NCBI GenBank assembly: GCA_965204695.1
Contig: OZ242007.1
Location: forward strand, 62,001 to 126,000
Source of the DNA: JAHEKD01 sp965204695
GTDB lineage: Bacteria > Pseudomonadota > Gammaproteobacteria > Arenicellales > JAHEKD01
DNA length: 64,000 bases
Direction: 5' to 3'
A program made the position numbers and the translations under genes. The notes beneath the pieces are model-generated. The model had not been told where the DNA came from, made no database searches, and worked only from the letters and a program-made list of their open reading frames with translations. Positions 16,929 to 25,919 of the stretch are shown here, piece by piece; the first letter of the stretch is position 1, and the number at the start of each line of letters is the position of its first letter.

Positions 16929-18260
16929 TTAAGCCCCGTTATTATAAGGACCAAGCTCACCGCCCAGCATATCAACTGGATACTCTACTTGAGCACGAGG
17001 TGTTACTTCGACTACTTCAAGTACATCAAACTTGGAATCAGGATTTTCCTTGCCTTTTACCACTAATACATCTTTAAAGCATTGGTGATCTCCAGCTCGG
17101 TATTCAGTTGGGCCATTACCTAATCCATCGAACTCAAAGCCTTCAAGTGCTGCACCGACTTCACTCGGCATAAAAGAACCTGCACGTTGACAAGCATCAG
17201 CATAAAGAAGTGTTTGACAATAGCACGTATGTGCAGCCTGACTGGGTGGAAAACCATATTCCTGGCCAAAAGACTTCACGAATGCTTTAGAACCTTCATT
17301 ATCTAGCGACCAGTGCCAGTTTGTAGAGCCGAAAATACCTTTTACATTTTCACCGGCTCCCTGAGCCATTAATCTTGAGTACAGTGGCACCACAATACCG
17401 AAGTCTTTACCATTGGCTTGTTTGTCACGTAATCCAAATTGAACGGCTTGGGTTAAAGAGTTAACCATATCTTTACCATAGTGATTCAAAACTAAAACAT
17501 CAGCACCAGAGTTCAGTACAGGTGTAATATATTGAGAAAAATCACCAGCTCCAAGTGGTGTACGTACAGCAGCGTTAGTTTGCCAACCAAGATCTTCCGT
17601 ATATTTTTTAATTGAACCCTCTTGTGACCAACCCCAGGTGTAGTCAGCCGTCAAATGGTAGGCAACACGATCATTACCGAATGCGTTCTGCAATACAGGT
17701 GCCAATGCTGCACCGGACATTTCTGTATTAAAGAAATGACGGAAACCGTTCGCTCGACGATCTTTTCCGGTCGTATCATTCGAATGAGTCAACCCCGCCA
17801 TGAATATAACACCTGCTTCTTGGCATAAACCTTGAACTGCGATAGCTACACCGGAAGATGATCCGCCGGTGATCATTACAGCGCCATCTTTTTCAATCAT
17901 GCGCTTTGCTGAAGCACGAGCCGCATCTGATTTGGTTTGTGTATCACCCGTTACGAAAACAACTTTCTTTCCGTTAATGCCGTTACCTTCTAATGCCTTA
18001 GAAGAAAAGGTGTTCAGCATGCCACCATCACCTTCACCATTAATGTGTTTTACAGCAAGCTCATAGGCACGAAGTTCGTCTGCCCCTTCATCCGCATAGG
18101 GACCTGTTTGTGGAACGTTGAATCCTAAGGTGACTGTATCGCCGGTAGGCTCATTAGTGTAAGCATAAGAATTCCGTGTGAATATTATTGGTGCGGTAAT
18201 AACAGCACCCGCCGCGGCTGTGGTTTTTAGAAACTCACGCCGATTCGTATTTTTACCCAT
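16929..18260 (-). CDS. ABC transporter substrate-binding protein (LivJ/amide-binding type) with Tat signal
   Basis: This 443-residue periplasmic binding protein of the type 1 (LivJ/AmiC/UrtA) fold starts with a twin-arginine signal, NRREFLKTTAAAG, followed by a hydrophobic stretch and a likely cleavage after NSYA (~33). The mature part begins VTLGFNVPQTGPYADEG and includes the typical KSDAARASAKRMIEKDGAVMI region. CGGAG lies 8 nt before the ATG. It is first in the operon with livHMGF. Tat export suggests folding in the cytoplasm. The ligand is unknown; neighbouring dehydrogenase genes hint at an N-methylated amino acid, but that is inference. Confidence 0.92.
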   Translation of the reverse strand: MGKNTNRREFLKTTAAAGAVITAPIIFTRNSYAYTNEPTGDTVTLGFNVPQTGPYADEGADELRAYELAVKHINGEGDGGMLNTFSSKALEGNGINGKKVVFVTGDTQTKSDAARASAKRMIEKDGAVMITGGSSSGVAIAVQGLCQEAGVIFMAGLTHSNDTTGKDRRANGFRHFFNTEMSGAALAPVLQNAFGNDRVAYHLTADYTWGWSQEGSIKKYTEDLGWQTNAAVRTPLGAGDFSQYITPVLNSGADVLVLNHYGKDMVNSLTQAVQFGLRDKQANGKDFGIVVPLYSRLMAQGAGENVKGIFGSTNWHWSLDNEGSKAFVKSFGQEYGFPPSQAAHTCYCQTLLYADACQRAGSFMPSEVGAALEGFEFDGLGNGPTEYRAGDHQCFKDVLVVKGKENPDSKFDVLEVVEVTPRAQVEYPVDMLGGELGPYNNGA

Positions 18261-18308
18261 CGTATGACTCCGATTATTTATGTGTGAATAAAAGATGTAC
18301 TACTCAAA

Positions 18309-18320
18309 TGCGCATGCGCA
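18309..18320. promoter_or_regulatory. perfect 12-bp GC palindrome in the binding-protein gene leader
   Basis: TGCGCATGCGCA is a perfect palindrome 49 bp upstream of the binding-protein start codon, in an otherwise AT-rich divergent intergenic region. It could be an operator or a structured leader element; there is no direct evidence for either. Confidence 0.35.
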
Positions 18321-18383
18321 CTAACTAGTCGCTACCGATACTGCAGAAAAATAGTCAACATTTCAATAAATACATGAAATTAA

Positions 18384-18440
18384 TACAAAATATTGTAAAT
18401 TATTTAATTTTAAATAATGATAAACTGTAAATTATTTACA
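18384..18440. promoter_or_regulatory. candidate operator cluster between the ABC operon and the XRE regulator gene
   Basis: TGTAAATTATTTACA at 18426-18440 is a perfect 7-bp inverted repeat around one base. Its first 13 bases recur at 18394-18406, a direct repeat offset by 32 bp, about three helical turns. A third inverted repeat, TACAA-N4-TTGTA (18384-18397), overlaps the first copy. The cluster is 36-93 bp upstream of the regulator's ATG, a normal place for autoregulation, and could also affect the divergent transporter operon. Confidence 0.6.
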
Positions 18441-18476
18441 AAAACATGTTCATTTCCCGAACTTTAGGACATCAAT

Positions 18477-19865
18477 ATGAAATCTATTTTAGGTTCACGT
18501 ATCCGGGAACGTCGTCGTAGCTTGAATATCACTCAGGCAGAATTAGCGGGCCGTTTGGGCATATCGGCTTCTTATCTAAATCTTATTGAACATAATAAAC
18601 GCAATATTGCCGGTGGTTTGTTGGTAAAAGCAGCAGAGCAACTTAACTTTGATCTAGACGAATTGGATGGAGCAAAAGAAAGGAGGTTATTATCTGAACT
18701 AGAGGGTCTTGCCAATATTCCTTCTGTTGCTGCCATTAAGCTGGATACTAAAAATGCTGGAGAACTAATCGGCCGATATCCTGGTTGGGCACAAGCAATA
18801 GCGGCTCTGGCAAAGTCAGAACAAGAAGCTATAGATATTTCGCGTTCACTTGCAGATCGTTTGACTCATGATCTGTTTTTAAATGAATCGATCTACAACA
18901 TGCTTTCCTCAACAGCATCAATACGTTCTGCCATTGAAATTCTAATTGAATTTAAAGATATTGAACCAGAACAACGTCTACAGTTTGAACAGGTCATTAA
19001 TAAAGAATCGCAAAAACTAACTCAAAATGGAGAAGCTTTAGCCGCCTATTTTGATAGAAACGAACAAACAGAAAAAATATTGACCCCTACCGATGAAGTT
19101 GAGTTGTTATTTACCTCAAATCAAAACAGATTTGAATTTATTGAAAATGCGATCACCAATAGACTTAACAACTTGAGTACCACAGATTCGGTTAACTTTG
19201 ATAAGACTAAACAAATAGCCAAACTTGAATTCCTGGATTTGATTGGACGCTTTGTAAGCCAGCAACCACAGATAGAAACGGAGCTTGCTAAGGCTAAGGC
19301 GATAAAAGAATTACTCGATTACACGGCGCGAGCGCTGTGCCTACCTGATGAAATTTTTCTGCAAAAAGTCATTGCTGCGAAATTTGACCTGGAAGTACTT
19401 GCTGCTTCATTTTCTGTGCCGATTGAACTAATCTTTGAAAGATTAACCACATTACCCAGCACCAATAATATTCCGGTGTTTGGTTATTATTTAGCCAATG
19501 CTTCTGGAACCATTATATCCATGCGCTCAATCCCAGGATTAAATAGTCCTCGATACGCTTCTGCCTGCCCTTTATGGATACTTTATCGTGCCCAACAGAC
19601 GCCTGGAACAATGGTAAGACAACGAGTTATTTTCCCATCAGGTGATAAATTTATATTCGTTGCTCGTTCACGGCAACAGGGTTCAACAGGATTTGGTCAT
19701 CCTCAGCATTTTGTAACCGACATGTTAGTAATATATGATGACCAAGCAACACAGACTGTTTATGCAGTAGATGATTCGATAGTCCCGGAAAAAGTTGGAT
19801 TATCTTGTCGTGGTTGCCCCAGACAAACCTGTCAACATCGGGTGGCCGATCCTCTAACTGGATAA
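18477..19865 (+). CDS. XRE-family short-chain fatty acid-type transcriptional regulator (ScfR/RamB-like)
   Basis: This 462-residue protein has an N-terminal helix-turn-helix (residues 5-60: RRRSLNITQAELAGRLGISASYLNLIEHNKR), a long helical middle and a C-terminal DUF2083-type domain starting near residue 335 (FGYYLANASGTI...). It ends with the Cys-rich segment CRGCPRQTCQHR. This architecture is that of ScfR/RamB-type regulators, which control acetate, propionate and glyoxylate-shunt genes in response to acyl-CoA-related signals. The ImmA/IrrE-like middle lacks a clear HEXXH. TAGGA (18465-18469) precedes the ATG. It is divergent from the ABC operon and sits beside two-component genes and acs, which supports a role in C2 metabolism. 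Confidence 0.85.
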   Translation: MKSILGSRIRERRRSLNITQAELAGRLGISASYLNLIEHNKRNIAGGLLVKAAEQLNFDLDELDGAKERRLLSELEGLANIPSVAAIKLDTKNAGELIGRYPGWAQAIAALAKSEQEAIDISRSLADRLTHDLFLNESIYNMLSSTASIRSAIEILIEFKDIEPEQRLQFEQVINKESQKLTQNGEALAAYFDRNEQTEKILTPTDEVELLFTSNQNRFEFIENAITNRLNNLSTTDSVNFDKTKQIAKLEFLDLIGRFVSQQPQIETELAKAKAIKELLDYTARALCLPDEIFLQKVIAAKFDLEVLAASFSVPIELIFERLTTLPSTNNIPVFGYYLANASGTIISMRSIPGLNSPRYASACPLWILYRAQQTPGTMVRQRVIFPSGDKFIFVARSRQQGSTGFGHPQHFVTDMLVIYDDQATQTVYAVDDSIVPEKVGLSCRGCPRQTCQHRVADPLTG

Positions 19866-19933
19866 TGGTATTATGTTAATAACTTGGTTGCCTGTTCAAC
19901 TTAAGGGTAAGGGTTTATAAGCTTTCGTACACT

Positions 19934-20305
19934 ATGAAAAAACGCATCTTAATTGTTGAAGACGAATCTAATATTATTGTTTCGCTTAAATTTTTATTTG
20001 AGCATGCAGGATTTGAGGTTGAAACCGAGATGAACGGGGCTAAAGCACTGGCAAAAATTTTATCCGATCCGCCTGATGTGCTGGTACTTGATGTCATGTT
20101 ACCTGAGATAGACGGTTTTGAGATACTAAACAAAATTCGCAGTGATTCTCAACTCAGTGGGTTACCGGTATTGATGTTAACGGCTAAAGGCCAGCGTGAA
20201 GACCGAAAGAACGCGCTAGATTTTGGTGCCGATTTATTCATCACAAAACCGTTTTCCAATTCAGAAGTTGTAGAAGCTGTTAAATCATTAGCTCGCATTA
20301 ATTAA
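19934..20305 (+). CDS. single-domain response regulator (CheY-like receiver)
   Basis: The 123-residue protein is a receiver domain only, with no output domain. The acidic pair is at ED (9-10), the phospho-acceptor is Asp53 in VLVLDVMLP, and the conserved Thr and Lys are in MLTAKG and TKPF. It is followed after 2 nt by a small membrane protein and then by a symporter-like histidine kinase, so it is probably the partner of that kinase. It would act by protein interaction or as a phosphorelay intermediate. Confidence 0.93.
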   Translation: MKKRILIVEDESNIIVSLKFLFEHAGFEVETEMNGAKALAKILSDPPDVLVLDVMLPEIDGFEILNKIRSDSQLSGLPVLMLTAKGQREDRKNALDFGADLFITKPFSNSEVVEAVKSLARIN

Positions 20306-20307
20306 TC

Positions 20308-20589
20308 ATGAGTCAAGAATTGAAACAAACAAAAACTGATCCAGTTTCCAATAGAAAAATACTCGACAGAGCTTTTATTCTGCCGCTACTTGGCTTGGTA
20401 TTATTACTGTCACCTTTAGCCAAAATTTTTCAAATTGACAGACTTATTGCTGGTATTCCTTTTACCATCGTGTACTTATTTGTAGTTTGGGGATTACTTA
20501 TAGCAGGAGCGGTATATCTAGCTAGAAAGCTTGGTAACCCTCAGTTTGATGCAGGATCAAACAACGCTAAAGACGAAATAGAACAATAA
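20308..20589 (+). CDS. small two-helix membrane protein in the symporter-kinase operon
   Basis: The 93-residue protein has a polar N-terminus and two hydrophobic helices (about residues 25-42 and 48-70), with a short loop and a charged C-terminal tail. It starts 2 nt after the receiver gene and ends 1 nt before the kinase gene, so it is certainly part of the operon. The size and topology resemble the DUF4212/DUF485-type small subunits that accompany sodium:acetate symporters, but the sequence is not a clear match. A role as accessory subunit of the symporter-like sensor domain is a reasonable inference. Confidence 0.75.
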   Translation: MSQELKQTKTDPVSNRKILDRAFILPLLGLVLLLSPLAKIFQIDRLIAGIPFTIVYLFVVWGLLIAGAVYLARKLGNPQFDAGSNNAKDEIEQ

Positions 20590-20590
20590 T

Positions 20591-23260
20591 ATGCTTTCGG
20601 GTGATTTACTGCTGGTATTGTGTTTAGGCTATGTGGCGCTATTGTTTGCTATAGCGTTTTATGTTGACAGATTATCTCGTCAGGGACGAGCCAGATGGTT
20701 GTATTCACCAGTAGTATTTACGCTTTCTATCTCCGTTTACTGCACTTCCTGGACTTTCTATGGTGCAGTAGGCTCCGCTGCACGCAACGGCTTAGAATTC
20801 ATAACAATTTATCTTGGCCCTACTCTGGTTTTCGTTGGTTGGTGGTGGCTACTGAGAAAATTGGTACGAATCGGACGTGCACATAAAATCACCTCAATTG
20901 CAGATTTAATTTCATCGCGTTATGGAAAAAGTGCCAGTTTGGGAATACTGGTTACAATTATTGCTTTAGTAGCAACCACTCCTTACATTGCTCTGCAATT
21001 GCAATCAGTTACGCGGAGTTATCAGGTTATTGTGGGTGAAGTGAATGTTACGGCAACTGCATTTGCTATTGCTGCAGGCATGGCGTTGTTCACCATTTTA
21101 TTTGGCACACGAAATCTAGACGCGAATGAGCGGCATCACGGCGTTGTAGCTGCAATTGCGGTGGAAGCTGTCGTCAAGCTTATTGCCCTACTTGCTGTGG
21201 GAATCTTTGTTGTATTTGGTATTGCGGATGGCATGGGATCAATCTTCAAGGATGTTGATTTTGAAACGGTCTATGGCAAAGCAGATATATTTGATGCACG
21301 TTGGGTAACACTTACTTTCTTGAGTGCAACGGCGATTATTTGTTTACCACGTCAGTTTCAAGTGACTGTGGTCGAAAATGTGGATGAAAATCACCTAGCC
21401 ACAGCCTCATGGTTGTTCCCGCTTTATTTATTCGGGATGTGTATATTTGTCATGCCGATAGCAATCGCTGGACTCAAATTTCTTCCTGCTGGTTCAAATC
21501 CAGATTTGTATGTGTTGACTTTACCCCTTTCTTTTGATCGCCAAGATCTTGCTTTACTGGCCTTTATCGGTGGCTTTTCATCGGCAACATCAATGGTAAT
21601 TGTCGCTGCCATAGCCGTATCGACTATGGTTTCGAATCATATAGTAATGCCAATCACCTTGCGATTTTATGAGCAACGGCAAGCTGTAAGCGGTGATGTC
21701 CGGAATTTATTACTTACCTCACGTCGTATTAGTATTGCTGCTGTATTAGGGTTAGGCTTTTTATACTTTCAACTCAGTGGCGGTTCGGATGCCCTGGCGG
21801 CGATTGGTTTAATAGCCTTTGTTGGTGCGGCACAATTTATGCCTAGTTTGATGGGTGGCATTTTTTGGCGTGGTGCAACACGCACTGGAGCTTTGGCAGG
21901 ATTAATCGTTGGCTTTGTATTATGGGCGTACACTTTATTTTTACCCAGTTTCGGCGGTGAAGTCATTTTAAGTAATGCCACATTGGAACATGGATTATTT
22001 GGCATTAATGAACTTCGGCCACAAGCTTTATTTGGCTTGAACATTTTTGATCCTTTAGTTCATGCCGTGGTTTGGAGTCTGGGCATGAATACATTAATTT
22101 TTATGGTTATATCAAGTCTGACCCAGCCCGAACCACTAGAGCGATTACAGGGTGCGTTATTTGTTGATGTATTTCGAAAAGCTCCCGAAGTACCAGCAAG
22201 TTTTACCCCGGGCCAGGCAACTTCGGAGGATCTTTTTGTGCTCGCCCAACGAATTATGGGTGCCGGGCCAGCCAGACGGTTATTTGATGAAATGGCAGTA
22301 AGCCAAGGTGGGGTTTCTGGGCAACTTCCCTATCCAGATGATGTGGTGATTTCGAGGTTGGAACGGGAATTAACCGGATCAGTTGGTGCAGCGTCAGCTC
22401 ATGCGATGGTTTTGCGTATTACGGGTCAGGAAAATGTCGGTATTACAGAGTTAATGGATATTGCTGATGAAACTCAACGGCTGATTGAAACCCATCGTCA
22501 ATTAACAGAAAAATCTAATGAACTTGGTCAGGCTTTGGCACAACTGCGTGAAGCGAATGAACAACTAAAGGACATAGATTTGAAAAAAGATGAATTCATG
22601 AGCCAGGTTAGCCATGAATTACGCACTCCAATGACTTCAATTTTATCTTTTTCTGAAATTTTACTTGGCAAAGAAAACGTCTCAGAAAAAGATCAGCAAA
22701 AATTTTTATCCATCATCCATGACGAGAGCCAACGCTTAACACGTTTACTCGACGAAATTATTGATGTTGGCAGGCTTGAATCAGGATCGATAGATTTGCC
22801 ATTATCGGCAGTCGATGCGGTGGCAGTGATTAAAACAGCGTTGGATTCAATTTCTGGCTTGCTTAGAAAAGAACATATAAAGGTTTTAAATTCCGGTTTA
22901 TCTGACAGTACCGATGTCTTTGCTAACGAAGATCGTTTACGCCAAGTTCTAATAAATGTTTTATCAAATGCCGTTAAGTACAATGATTCTAATTCACCGG
23001 AGATCACTTTATATACTCACGCTGATAACAAATATCTAAATATAGATATTAGCGATAACGGTGGTGGCGTCAGCCGGGAAGATGAAACCACCGTATTTGA
23101 GAAATTCAGACGTGGTCAGCGCGGCGAAATGAACCCAGGTGCAGGTTTAGGCTTGCCTATTAGCCGCGCAATTATGAGGAGCATGGACGGAGACTTAAGT
23201 TTAATGTTTAATTCTGAGCAAAGTAGTTTTTTTAGAATAACGTTAAAACTTGCTCATTAA
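20591..23260 (+). CDS. histidine kinase with sodium:solute symporter-like sensor domain
   Basis: In this 889-residue protein residues 1-~520 form about 13 membrane helices of the SSS (SLC5-like) family, including YCTSWTFYGAVGSAARNG and IADLISSRYGKSASLG. A short linker with coiled-coil character (~620-665) leads to a HisKA domain with phospho-accepting His675 in QVSHELRTP and a HATPase domain with N, G1 and G2 boxes (LINVLSNAVKYN, DNGGGV, GAGLGLPIS). It resembles CbrA/CrbS-type kinases but lacks a PAS domain and a receiver. The separate receiver gene upstream (19934) is the likely partner. The signal may be a transported metabolite or flux through the sensor domain. Confidence 0.93.
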   Translation: MLSGDLLLVLCLGYVALLFAIAFYVDRLSRQGRARWLYSPVVFTLSISVYCTSWTFYGAVGSAARNGLEFITIYLGPTLVFVGWWWLLRKLVRIGRAHKITSIADLISSRYGKSASLGILVTIIALVATTPYIALQLQSVTRSYQVIVGEVNVTATAFAIAAGMALFTILFGTRNLDANERHHGVVAAIAVEAVVKLIALLAVGIFVVFGIADGMGSIFKDVDFETVYGKADIFDARWVTLTFLSATAIICLPRQFQVTVVENVDENHLATASWLFPLYLFGMCIFVMPIAIAGLKFLPAGSNPDLYVLTLPLSFDRQDLALLAFIGGFSSATSMVIVAAIAVSTMVSNHIVMPITLRFYEQRQAVSGDVRNLLLTSRRISIAAVLGLGFLYFQLSGGSDALAAIGLIAFVGAAQFMPSLMGGIFWRGATRTGALAGLIVGFVLWAYTLFLPSFGGEVILSNATLEHGLFGINELRPQALFGLNIFDPLVHAVVWSLGMNTLIFMVISSLTQPEPLERLQGALFVDVFRKAPEVPASFTPGQATSEDLFVLAQRIMGAGPARRLFDEMAVSQGGVSGQLPYPDDVVISRLERELTGSVGAASAHAMVLRITGQENVGITELMDIADETQRLIETHRQLTEKSNELGQALAQLREANEQLKDIDLKKDEFMSQVSHELRTPMTSILSFSEILLGKENVSEKDQQKFLSIIHDESQRLTRLLDEIIDVGRLESGSIDLPLSAVDAVAVIKTALDSISGLLRKEHIKVLNSGLSDSTDVFANEDRLRQVLINVLSNAVKYNDSNSPEITLYTHADNKYLNIDISDNGGGVSREDETTVFEKFRRGQRGEMNPGAGLGLPISRAIMRSMDGDLSLMFNSEQSSFFRITLKLAH

Positions 23261-23284
23261 TTAGATTCTCCTCACTTTGAATAC

Positions 23285-23968
23285 TTAAGGTTTGTACTCG
23301 ATCAACTCTCGCAATTGTGAATTTGAACCAAACCCCTTATAGGAAAGTTGCGCGAGTAATAATTCTGCACATGACAAAGCGTCACTAAGTGCATCATGGA
23401 GTTTATAGCGCGGCAAATTATATCTTTTACTGCACATATTCAGATTCAGATTGCCATGATGTTGATATTGCGGCAGTCGGCCGGCTTCAATGGCCAATGT
23501 ATCTATGACAGGAATTATAATTTCACAGCCATATAAATTTTTGCAGGCCTGATTCAGAAAAAGACCCTCAATTTTGGCATGATGAGCAACTAGAATTTTT
23601 CCGCGCAACGCTTTAAGAAGGCTTGCAATTGCCTGTTCGAATTTAATGCCTTGACGTAGCTGGTCATCAGTAATTTTGTGAATCACAACAGTGTTTTCGG
23701 GCATTGAATAGCTGGATTTGATTAAATAATGAGTCGCTGTAGATAAATCAATTTGCAGGTTTTTAATCTGCACGAAACCAATACTAAGTATCGTATCTTT
23801 AGCTGGATCTAAGCCGGTAGTTTCGAAATCGACGGCTAGTAAATCTAAGCTTTCAATTGTCGAATTTTTAACGGGTAACGGTTGACTAAGAAAGCTTTTT
23901 AACTCTCCATCAGGAGCTGCCTTTAGCAAGCTCGATCGTTTTGCATCTGGTCCTAAAAATGCAAACAT
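23285..23968 (-). CDS. DnaQ-like 3'-5' exonuclease
   Basis: This 227-residue DEDDh exonuclease has ExoI AVDFETTGLDP, ExoII around LVAHHAKIEG and ExoIII HDALSDALSCAELL. The length and N-terminal extension match stand-alone epsilon-like proteins rather than the PolIII epsilon subunit. It starts 1 nt after the CBS/DUF294 gene, so they form one unit; this pairing recurs beside acetate-symporter genes in gammaproteobacteria. It may trim nucleic acid or signal nucleotides. It converges on the kinase gene with 24 bp between stops. Confidence 0.9.
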   Translation of the reverse strand: MFAFLGPDAKRSSLLKAAPDGELKSFLSQPLPVKNSTIESLDLLAVDFETTGLDPAKDTILSIGFVQIKNLQIDLSTATHYLIKSSYSMPENTVVIHKITDDQLRQGIKFEQAIASLLKALRGKILVAHHAKIEGLFLNQACKNLYGCEIIIPVIDTLAIEAGRLPQYQHHGNLNLNMCSKRYNLPRYKLHDALSDALSCAELLLAQLSYKGFGSNSQLRELIEYKP

Positions 23969-23969
23969 A

Positions 23970-25841
23970 TTAACGCATATGGCTAGCTATATAGCGATTA
24001 GCTAAATACGTCTGCATTTCCGATACAATTTTAAAAGCATCACGTAAATGATCTCGTTCGAAATCAGACAATTCATCGGGATTAGCGTAATTATCAGCCT
24101 CTATTTGTTGGCTAATTTGATTAGCTTGATGTTGCATGCGAAAGTGATTAATAAATTCATAGGCATCTAATAAGTTATCAGCGGCCTGGGTACTAATCAC
24201 TTCAAAAGTTTTGGCATCAAGAATTCGATTGTGAGTGTTAATACTGTTTAGTCCCTCAGAGAGACAATAAACCCTAGCCAAATCAACGATAGGTGCCGTA
24301 CCTCGTTTTTTTAAGTTAAGCTGGTTCTTATGCTCTTTATCATTCACCATAACGAATTGCCTGAAAAATCCTAACGGCGGTGTGTTTTGTAGAGCATTGA
24401 CTGATATATGGCTTAAAAATAAGTCGTTGTTTTTGGTTAAACCAAGGTAATGCGATTTGAGTTCATCAAATAACCCTTTGTTTCCAAATAAGGGTCGCAT
24501 ATCGAAAAAAATACTGCAATACATCAGAGCTTTGGGTTCAGGCTGATTAATCCAGTTACTGAAATAGGATTTCCAATGATTTAATGACTGACGCCATTTT
24601 ATATTTGTAGCCATAACATCGCCTGGACAATACACATAGCCACATTGATCCAGTCCATCGCTGACAAAACGAGCTAAGGATAAAAAATACTCATCATGCT
24701 TGGACTCATCATAGTTATTATCGAGCAATAAGACATTATCTTGATCTGAGTGCAAAAGCTGCTCATGGCGACCCAGGGAGCCTGCGGCGAGCCAACAATA
24801 TTCAACCGGAGGTGAGCCTAGTTGTTGTTCCGCCAGCTGTAACAAGCGAATGTTAATATTCTCACCGATGGTGCTAATGAGTTGTCCAACCTGATAGGCA
24901 GGCAGCCCACTGCTAACCAATTGATTTAAAATTTCAGGTATAGTTGTACTGATTTGTTTAAGTTGCGAAACGCTAGCCGCCTTGGCTATTTCTGAAATTG
25001 TATACACCGGACTTTGGTTAGACAGTTTTAACAAGTCAGTCGTTGAGATTAAACCCAGAGGCTTGTTGTTTGAAACAATGGGTAAATGATGAACATTATT
25101 CCGCATCATTATTAAGCCCGCTTCAAACGCCATGGAGTCGGCACTGATCGTAATAATCTGATTGCTCATAATCGATAGCACTGGATTGCTAGCATCGACA
25201 TTTCTGGCAACCACTCTGTTGCGAATATCTCTATCGGTGATAAGGCCGATTAAATTTTCATCCTCATCAACAATCATTAATGTTGAAACATTTTCCACTG
25301 CCATTTTTTTTGCCGCCTGATGAATAGACACATTTTTCTTAGACGTTACCGGCTCGCGATTAATGACGCTTGATACAGGCGTTGCAAGTCTTGCACTAAA
25401 TTGAAATCGATCATTTTTAAATCGCATCAAAGCTTTGCGCAAACGTTGAGATTCTGCTAATACAAAGTGATCTTTAAAATCGGTATGTTGATCGCAAATT
25501 TCTCTGAACAGATCACCCGCCATCACATAAACCAGGCAATCCTCATGGGCGATTACATTTGCAGAACTGGGCTTTTGATTAATGACTGAGACAAACCCGA
25601 AGCACCCTTTTTCGTTTACTCTCACTAAAAAGTTACCCTCAGCGCTAAAGATATCTGCGGCGCCGGTACGGATAATGTAGAGCAAGTCTGTTTTTTGCCC
25701 AGTTGTTAAGATATTTTGTTGGCGCTTAAAATACATAATAATCAACTGTCTGCAAAGTTTTTGTAATTCAGAATCAGTTAATTCATCAAAAGGCCTGACC
25801 GTCCTTATAAATTCATAAACTTCTTCAAGTTCGCCGTGCAT
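23970..25841 (-). CDS. cNMP-binding, CBS and DUF294 nucleotidyltransferase-like signalling protein
   Basis: The domains of this 623-residue protein are, in order: a cyclic-nucleotide-binding domain (~15-140), two CBS domains (~160-280, with STLMIVDEDENLIGLITDRD and HHLPIVSNNKPLGLIST), a DUF294 nucleotidyltransferase-like domain (~300-440) with GSLGRHEQLLHSDQD, and a DUF294_C domain (~475-620). The GS-x-D-x-D-like motif suggests it could be a nucleotidyltransferase acting on a protein or metabolite. No target is established. It is co-directional with acs but separated from it by a terminator. Confidence 0.9.
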   Translation of the reverse strand: MHGELEEVYEFIRTVRPFDELTDSELQKLCRQLIIMYFKRQQNILTTGQKTDLLYIIRTGAADIFSAEGNFLVRVNEKGCFGFVSVINQKPSSANVIAHEDCLVYVMAGDLFREICDQHTDFKDHFVLAESQRLRKALMRFKNDRFQFSARLATPVSSVINREPVTSKKNVSIHQAAKKMAVENVSTLMIVDEDENLIGLITDRDIRNRVVARNVDASNPVLSIMSNQIITISADSMAFEAGLIMMRNNVHHLPIVSNNKPLGLISTTDLLKLSNQSPVYTISEIAKAASVSQLKQISTTIPEILNQLVSSGLPAYQVGQLISTIGENINIRLLQLAEQQLGSPPVEYCWLAAGSLGRHEQLLHSDQDNVLLLDNNYDESKHDEYFLSLARFVSDGLDQCGYVYCPGDVMATNIKWRQSLNHWKSYFSNWINQPEPKALMYCSIFFDMRPLFGNKGLFDELKSHYLGLTKNNDLFLSHISVNALQNTPPLGFFRQFVMVNDKEHKNQLNLKKRGTAPIVDLARVYCLSEGLNSINTHNRILDAKTFEVISTQAADNLLDAYEFINHFRMQHQANQISQQIEADNYANPDELSDFERDHLRDAFKIVSEMQTYLANRYIASHMR

Positions 25842-25867
25842 TTTTCCGGTAATAAATTTAGCTGGAT

Positions 25868-25896
25868 AAAAAAGGGCCCATTAGTAATGAGCCCTT
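25868..25896 (-). terminator. rho-independent terminator of acs
   Basis: AAGGGC (25872-25877) pairs with GCCCTT (25891-25896), extended by CATTA/TAATG inside. On the minus strand the stem is followed by a run of T's (complement of 25868-25873). It lies between acs and the CBS/DUF294 gene, giving the two separate transcripts. Confidence 0.88.
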
Positions 25897-25919
25897 GTAA
25901 CTGATACCTTTAATAATGA

